Shown here piece after piece: positions 37,031 through 41,149 of a stretch of DNA of 41,149 nt (positions are counted from its first letter, which is position 1; every line of letters starts with the position of its first letter). Below the pieces are notes generated by a model. That model did no database searches and was not told the DNA's origin. It saw only the letters and a program-made list of their open reading frames with translations. The translations under genes and the position numbers were made by a program. Source of the DNA: Gemmatimonadota bacterium. Its GTDB lineage: Bacteria > Gemmatimonadota > Gemmatimonadetes > Gemmatimonadales > GWC2-71-9. Location of the stretch: positions 1-41,149 of the forward strand of contig JACPAP010000024.1 of the NCBI GenBank assembly GCA_016180765.1, in the 5' to 3' direction.

Positions 37031-37791
37031 CGGCCCTTGCCCTCCTCGGCGACCACGGCCATGGCGATCTCGACCAGCCGGTCCAGCTCCTCGCCCGAGG
37101 ACTGCGGCAGGAGGCCTTCGGCGCTGGTGCCGTCTCGCTGGTGGAACGCGTCGAGGAAGCGTTTGAGGAAGCTGATCAGCGCGATGCGCTCCGTCTCGGC
37201 CTGACGGCCCTGCGCCAGGGGCTCGGACTGCCGCTCGGCCAAGCGCTCGTAGCGGTACGCGTTGCGCAGCGCCTTGGCGGTGAGGCTGCCCACCACCTGG
37301 GTGAACCGCACGTCGGCGTCCGAGAAGGCCGGGCCGTCGCGGAAGGTGCGCAGGAAAATCGCGCCGATGGCCACGCCGCGCCACGTGATCGGCACCACGG
37401 TCATGGACTTGACTTTGCGGGTGGCGAGAGAGCTCTTGACGTGCTTGAGGTTAGGGTCGGCCGCCGCGTCGGGGATGAAGACGGTTTCGCCCGATTGCAG
37501 GGCGCGCTTGAGCTCCGGGTAGCGCTCGAGGTCCACCACGTAGTTCCGGATGCTCGGGTCCTCGTATGACGCGACCAGGCGGGCCTTGGTGCCGCCGCGC
37601 TCCGCCAGGAAGATGGAGCACCGGTCCAGGCCGAACGCTTCCCCCAGCTTGCGGGTAATAGCCTGGAGGATGTCCACGAAGTGGAGCGTACCGGAGATCT
37701 CCTCGAGGATCTCGATGACCGCCAGCAGATGCTTGCGCTCTTGTTCCAGCTCCTGGACGCGCCCTTGGAGCCGGGCGAGGTCGTCGTTCAT
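37027..37791 (-). CDS. GAF-domain protein with N-terminal coiled coil
   Basis: 254 residues. A heptad-rich helix at the start (MNDDLARLQGRVQELEQERK) is followed by a single GAF domain from about residue 30 to 195 (KLGEAFGLDRCSIFLAERGG, VVDLERYPELKRALQSGE, and MTVVPITWRGVAIGAIFLRT). The tail to residue 254 is Ser/Glu-rich with no output domain seen. GAF domains bind small ligands or take part in signalling, but the ligand is unknown. ATG 37791 starts in the divergent region with the M24 gene. Its stop overlaps the ligA CTG and it provides the strong SD (AGGAGGG) for that gene. Confidence 0.85.
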   Translation of the reverse strand: MNDDLARLQGRVQELEQERKHLLAVIEILEEISGTLHFVDILQAITRKLGEAFGLDRCSIFLAERGGTKARLVASYEDPSIRNYVVDLERYPELKRALQSGETVFIPDAAADPNLKHVKSSLATRKVKSMTVVPITWRGVAIGAIFLRTFRDGPAFSDADVRFTQVVGSLTAKALRNAYRYERLAERQSEPLAQGRQAETERIALISFLKRFLDAFHQRDGTSAEGLLPQSSGEELDRLVEIAMAVVAEEGKGR

Positions 37792-37810
37792 GGGCCGGAA
37801 GTTGGCGCTC

Positions 37811-37840
37811 TCGACGGAGACGCGTCAAGGCGGTTACAAT
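37811..37840 (+). promoter_or_regulatory. Predicted near-leaderless promoter of the M24 gene
   Basis: TCGACG (37811-37816), 18-bp spacer, TACAAT (37835-37840), then 8 bases to GTG 37849. The -10 is strong; the -35 matches 4 of 6. No SD is seen before the GTG. Confidence 0.45.
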
Positions 37841-37848
37841 TGGGCCCC

Positions 37849-39189
37849 GTGAAAGCCCTTGCGCTGTGGTTCGTCGCGGCGCCGCTGGCGGCGCAATCGC
37901 TGCCTCCGGCCCGCGAGCCTGTGGCCGAGCTTCCCGGGGCCGGCCGGCCGGTCAACCTGGCGGCGACGACCGCTCGCCGCGACGCGCTGTTCTCGAGGCT
38001 GCCGCCCGGGATCGTGATCGTGCCGTCGGCCGGGTCCCGGGACCTGGAAACCGACGTCCTCCAGGACAGCGATTTCCGCCAGGACGACGACTTCTTCTAT
38101 CTCACCGGACTGGAGACGCCGGAGGCGGTGCTGCTCCTGACGCGGCCCGCGGACGCGCCGCAGCGCACCGTCCTGTTCCTGCCGCCGCGGGATCCGGCTC
38201 AGGAAGCGTGGACGGGGTTGCGCCTGGGCCCCGGGCCGGAGGCGTCCCGGTTGAGTGGGATCCCCACCGTGCTCTCCACGGAGGCGCTGGACTCGGTCCG
38301 CGCCGTGGAGTTGGCGCTCGCCTCCGGGCCGATCTACACGGTGGCGCGGGGACCGGCCTCCGACAGCGCGGTGGCCGCCACCTGGGCCCGGCAGGGCCGC
38401 CGGGATCTCGTGAACCTGGCGCCGGTGCTCGACAGCATGCGGCTGGTGAAGGATGCCGACGAGATCGCCCGGCTGCGGCGCGCCATCGAGATCACCGTGG
38501 AGGCGCAGCTGGCGGCGATGCGGGCCATGAAGCCCGGCATGAAGGAGTATCAGATCGAGGCGACCGTGGAGTACGTCTTCCGCGATCGGGGCGCCGATCG
38601 CGTGGGATTCCCGTCCATCATCGGCAGCGGGCCGAACAGTACCACGCTGCACTACGACGTCAACCGGCGCACCATCGAGGACGGCGATCTGGTGGTGATG
38701 GACATCGGGGCCGAGTACGGACAGTACACGGCGGACGTGACCCGTACCGTGCCGGCCAACGGCCGCTTCACCCCGCGCCAGCGTGCGATCTACGAGCTGG
38801 TCCTGGCGACGCAGCAGGCGGCCCTGGAGGCCGTTAAACCCGGGGTCACCGTGGGCGAGCTCAACGGCATCGCGCGGCGCTACCTGCGGGAGCACAGTGG
38901 CGACCTGTGCCGGCCGCGGACCTGCGATGCCTTCTTCGTCCACGGCCTGAGCCATTGGCTCGGGATGCGGGTGCATGACGTGGGGGACTACCGGATGCCG
39001 CTCCAGGCGGGCATGGTGCTGACCATTGAGCCCGGGATCTACCTTTCCGAGGAGCGTCTCGGCGTGCGGATCGAAGACGACGTGCTGGTGACCCTCACCG
39101 GCTACGAGCTACTCTCGGGCGGCGCTCCGCGGAGCGCCGCCGATGTCGAGCACACGATGAAGCATGGAGCCACTGATGCGATACGATGA
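37849..39189 (+). CDS. Xaa-Pro aminopeptidase, M24B family, exported
   Basis: 446 residues. GTG 37849 gives a signal peptide (VKALALWFVAAPLAAQ) for export, followed by the creatinase-like N-terminal domain (FRQDDDFFYLTGLETPEAVL) and the pita-bread catalytic domain. The five metal ligands are present: Asp285 in VVMDIGAEY, Asp296 in TADVTRT, His369 in GLSHWLGMRVHD, Glu394 in LTIEPGIYLS and Glu409 in RIEDDVLVT. It removes N-terminal residues before proline. A TACAAT box ends 8 bases upstream, suggesting a leaderless mRNA. Its last 14 bp overlap the YtxH gene. Confidence 0.94.
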   Translation: MKALALWFVAAPLAAQSLPPAREPVAELPGAGRPVNLAATTARRDALFSRLPPGIVIVPSAGSRDLETDVLQDSDFRQDDDFFYLTGLETPEAVLLLTRPADAPQRTVLFLPPRDPAQEAWTGLRLGPGPEASRLSGIPTVLSTEALDSVRAVELALASGPIYTVARGPASDSAVAATWARQGRRDLVNLAPVLDSMRLVKDADEIARLRRAIEITVEAQLAAMRAMKPGMKEYQIEATVEYVFRDRGADRVGFPSIIGSGPNSTTLHYDVNRRTIEDGDLVVMDIGAEYGQYTADVTRTVPANGRFTPRQRAIYELVLATQQAALEAVKPGVTVGELNGIARRYLREHSGDLCRPRTCDAFFVHGLSHWLGMRVHDVGDYRMPLQAGMVLTIEPGIYLSEERLGVRIEDDVLVTLTGYELLSGGAPRSAADVEHTMKHGATDAIR

Positions 39190-40235
39190 GGAGCAGGATC
39201 AGTCCGACGAGCAGGCCGAGCTGGACGCGGAAGCGGAGGCGGGAGCCGAGGGCGCCACCGGGATGGTCGGTTTCGTGGGCGGCCTGGTGCTGGGCGCCCT
39301 GATCGGCGCCGGGATCGCGCTGCTGGTCGCACCGGAGCGCGGTCGGGTGATGCGGCGGCGGCTGGCGCGCCGCGTGCGACAGGCCGGCGACGAGATCCGC
39401 GACGAGTTCGACGGACTGCGAGCCGCGGCGCGGCGACGTCTCGCGCGGCGGCGCCGCCGGCTGCGTCGCTTGGGCCGGGCCGTCTCGTAGCGATAGCGGC
39501 CAACAACCGGGCCGCTTCCTCGCGGTAGCTCGGGTCCATCACATCTTGCACGGGAAGGATCGCGATGCGCCGGAGCTGCTCCCCCGCGTCGCCGTCCCGA
39601 TGCCGGTCGAGGTACACCTGCGCGAGCTCCAGACGATGGTAGATGAAATCGGGACGCAGTTCCACCGCGCGCTCCAGATGCGCGGTGGCGGAGTCCCAGC
39701 TCGCGCGACCCAGGAAGCCCGCCCCCAACAGCGTCTTCGCCAGAAACCGGGTCACCCCGGACAGCCGTTGCACCTCCACGTGCCACGCACCCAGCACGTG
39801 GTGCGCCCCATCGTGCCGCGGGTCGAGCGCCAGGGCCCGCGCCGCCTCGTGGTAGATGATCCGGCCGTAGCGCACCTGCTCCCGGCCACCCCGGGTCCGC
39901 GCGTAACGCCCCAGCGCGTGGGCCAGCGCGAAATGCCCCTCGGCGCCCAACGAGTCTGCCCGGATGGCCGCCTCGGCCAAGACGCGGGCCGCGAGGTACA
40001 GGCTGTCGCGGCGGCGATGGTCGTGGCTGGTGAGCTGCTTGGCGACGTCGATCGCGGCTTCCGCGGCTTTCCACCAGGCCCGGTACGAGGTGGAGTCCAG
40101 GGCCAGGGCACGCTGAAACTCGGCGAGGGCGGCCTGAGGCTGGAGCGTGGCGCTCAAGCTGTCGCCGCGGGCCGGGGACGTTGCCGCCGAGGCCTGGAAC
40201 GCGAGGGCAAGGGCAACGCCTGGAGCGCAAGTCAT
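39102..40235 (-). CDS. Exported TPR-repeat protein with antisense 3' extension
   Basis: 377 residues as read to its stop. ATG 40235 gives MTCAPGVALALAFQASAATS, a signal peptide; TPR-type helices follow (AALAEFQRALALDSTSYRAW, EAARALALDPRHDGAHHVLG, RAVELRPDFIYHRLELAQVY). The recognisable part ends near residue 248 (REEAARLLAAIATRR, about 39490). Beyond that the frame continues through 390 bp antisense to the YtxH gene and the end of the M24 gene. There it is low-complexity Arg/Pro/Ala, unlike the TPR part. The true end may be nearer 39490 with a missed stop, or the overlap is real. It is divergent from the phosphorylase, 29 bp apart. Confidence 0.65.
   Translation of the reverse strand: MTCAPGVALALAFQASAATSPARGDSLSATLQPQAALAEFQRALALDSTSYRAWWKAAEAAIDVAKQLTSHDHRRRDSLYLAARVLAEAAIRADSLGAEGHFALAHALGRYARTRGGREQVRYGRIIYHEAARALALDPRHDGAHHVLGAWHVEVQRLSGVTRFLAKTLLGAGFLGRASWDSATAHLERAVELRPDFIYHRLELAQVYLDRHRDGDAGEQLRRIAILPVQDVMDPSYREEAARLLAAIATRRPGPSDAAGGAAARDVAAPRLAVRRTRRGSRRRPVARGAPAAAASPDRAPVRPAARSRRRSGRPAPGRPRNRPSRWRPRLPPPLPRPARPARRTDPAPHRIASVAPCFIVCSTSAALRGAPPESSS
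39176..39490 (+). CDS. YtxH-domain protein
   Basis: 104 residues. An acidic N-terminus (DEEQDQSDEQAELDAEAEAG) leads to a hydrophobic anchor GFVGGLVLGALIGAGIALLV and then APERGRVMRRRLARRVRQAG, typical of YtxH proteins (Gx3GALxGAxxALLxAPxSG pattern). The Arg-rich tail RRRLARRRRRLRRLGRAV is unusually basic. ATG 39176 is preferred because GGAG lies 5 bases upstream; ATG 39164 is an alternative. It overlaps the M24 stop. It lies opposite the 3' part of the TPR gene on the minus strand, whose frame is stop-free through the whole of it. Confidence 0.78.
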   Translation: MRYDEEQDQSDEQAELDAEAEAGAEGATGMVGFVGGLVLGALIGAGIALLVAPERGRVMRRRLARRVRQAGDEIRDEFDGLRAAARRRLARRRRRLRRLGRAVS

Positions 40236-40264
40236 GCGTGGCGCATGGCGTTGGAGACGGCCCA

Positions 40265-41149
40265 ATGTGGGTAACGCCCCTCATCGAGCGCAAGCGGGAT
40301 CGCGGCGCGCTCACGCCGGGCGAATGGCGTGAGCTGATCGTCGAGTACACCACCGGCCGGGTGCCCGACTACCAAATGGCGGCGCTCTTGATGGCGGTGT
40401 TCGTCAACGGCCTCGAGCCCGCCGAACTGGCCGCCCTCACCGGCGCCATGCTCCACTCCGGCGAGCGACTGCGGCTCGATCATCTGGGCATCCCCATCGT
40501 GGACAAGCATTCCACCGGCGGAGTGGGGGACAAGGTATCCCTGGTGCTGGCGCCGCTGGTGGCCAGCTGCGGCGTCGGCGTACCGATGATCTCGGGCCGT
40601 GGCTTGGGCCACACCGGCGGGACCCTGGACAAGCTCGAAGCCATTCCGGGGTTTCGCACCGACCTCACCGCGGCGGAAGTGCAGCGGCAGATGGAGCGGC
40701 TGGGCTGTGTCATGATGGGCCAGACGGCGGACATCGCTCCGGCGGACAAGAAGCTCTACGCGCTGCGCGACGCGACCGGCACGGTCGAGAGCATTCCGCT
40801 GATCGCCGCCAGCATCATGTCCAAGAAACTGGCCGAGGGCATCGGCGGACTGGTGCTGGACGTGAAGCGGGGGGCCGGGGCGTTCTTGCCCGCGCTGGAG
40901 GACGGGCTGGAGCTGGCGCGCACCATGATCGGCATCGGCGAGCACCACGGCTGCCGCACCGTCGCCTTACTCACCGCGATGGACCGCCCGCTGGGTCGCG
41001 CCTGCGGCAACGCGCTGGAGACCGAAGAAGCCATCGCCACGCTCAAGGGGGAGGGGCCGCCCGATCTCCAGGACGTCACGCTGGCGCTGGCCACCGAAAT
41101 GCTCCTGGTGGCCGGCGTGGAGGCCGACCGGGGCGCCGGCCGCGCCCGG
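40265..41149 (+). CDS. deoA: Pyrimidine-nucleoside/thymidine phosphorylase, N-terminal part (runs off window)
   Basis: An open frame of 295 codons to the window edge. It cleaves thymidine/uridine with phosphate to base plus (deoxy)ribose-1-phosphate. The phosphate-binding block is DKHSTGGVGDKVSLVLAPLV and the family signature is SGRGLGHTGGTLDKLE. The substrate region has ALRDATGTVESIPLIAASIM and then MSKKLAEG, and later DVKRGAGAF. ATG 40265 gives MWVTPLIERKRDRGALTPGE, matching family starts, with GGAGA 9 bases upstream. The C-terminal domain is outside the window. Whether it prefers thymidine (DeoA) or both (Pdp) cannot be said. Confidence 0.92.
   Translation, partial: MWVTPLIERKRDRGALTPGEWRELIVEYTTGRVPDYQMAALLMAVFVNGLEPAELAALTGAMLHSGERLRLDHLGIPIVDKHSTGGVGDKVSLVLAPLVASCGVGVPMISGRGLGHTGGTLDKLEAIPGFRTDLTAAEVQRQMERLGCVMMGQTADIAPADKKLYALRDATGTVESIPLIAASIMSKKLAEGIGGLVLDVKRGAGAFLPALEDGLELARTMIGIGEHHGCRTVALLTAMDRPLGRACGNALETEEAIATLKGEGPPDLQDVTLALATEMLLVAGVEADRGAGRAR

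Noticed and set aside
1..41149. CRISPR arrays, prophage or transposase genes
   Set aside because: No regular repeat-spacer pattern and no integrase, capsid or transposase motifs were seen.

Overview
The window is a GC-rich (roughly 70% by eye), densely coded bacterial chromosome segment with about 38 genes. Most sit in overlapping operons (ATGA, GTGA or TGATG junctions). The gene mix suggests a Gemmatimonadota-like soil or sediment bacterium: a Pkn-type Ser/Thr kinase, many exported peptidases, a long-chain acyl-CoA ligase in a TPR operon, V4R and YtxH proteins, and a HerA-Mre11-Rad50 operon. That placement is inference; there is no rRNA or tRNA to fix it. I saw no CRISPR array, prophage or transposase gene.

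Layout. 1-744: N-terminus of a Ser/Thr kinase (minus, cut by the window edge), then about 600 bp of C-rich non-coding DNA. 745-6177 (minus): a five-gene oligopeptide ABC importer. 6203-10481 (minus): lipoate-protein ligase, glycine decarboxylase and lipoyl carrier GcvH. The ligase would charge GcvH, so these form a glycine-cleavage unit, with gcvT and gcvL elsewhere. 10571-11779 (minus): coaE and tdk. 11987-13608: an HU-like protein, convergent with a degenerate DEAD-box protein that keeps a DbpA-type RNA-binding tail. 13722-17067 (plus): DmpA-type aminopeptidase, M55 D-aminopeptidase and aminotransferase, probably a peptide/D-amino-acid breakdown unit. 17281-25743 (plus): small protein, O-methyltransferase, HerA-like ATPase, a secreted protein, Mre11/SbcD, Rad50/SbcC and a GNAT acetyltransferase. 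This resembles the archaeal HerA-Mre11-Rad50 end-resection cassette, but no NurA is visible. 25809-28144 (minus): a 54-residue membrane protein, an exported M29-like protein that seems to have lost its metal ligands, and an aldo/keto reductase. 28317-31173: a 37-residue membrane protein, a MITE-like element, an alpha/beta hydrolase lacking its nucleophile elbow, a YbaK-type deacylase, folE and a Trm112-like protein. 31210-33775 (minus): TPR protein, Ig-like lipoprotein and acyl-CoA ligase. 33868-41149: phosphoribosyltransferase, V4R protein, NAD-dependent DNA ligase (apparent CTG start), GAF protein, exported M24 aminopeptidase, YtxH protein, an exported TPR protein and the start of a pyrimidine-nucleoside phosphorylase.

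Three features not explained by ordinary genes stand out. (1) A dispersed, strongly palindromic 95-131 bp element occurs twice, each time just after one gene and before the next in the same relative orientation; the stem differs between copies but still pairs. (2) A family of 7-bp-period purine-rich repeats (GGGAAAC, GTGAGAC, CCGTTAC types) lies at five loci: inside three coding regions, and as hairpins between two convergent gene pairs. (3) At several genes a -10 box, often with a -35 box exactly 17 bp upstream, ends only 5-10 bases before the start codon, which implies leaderless mRNAs.
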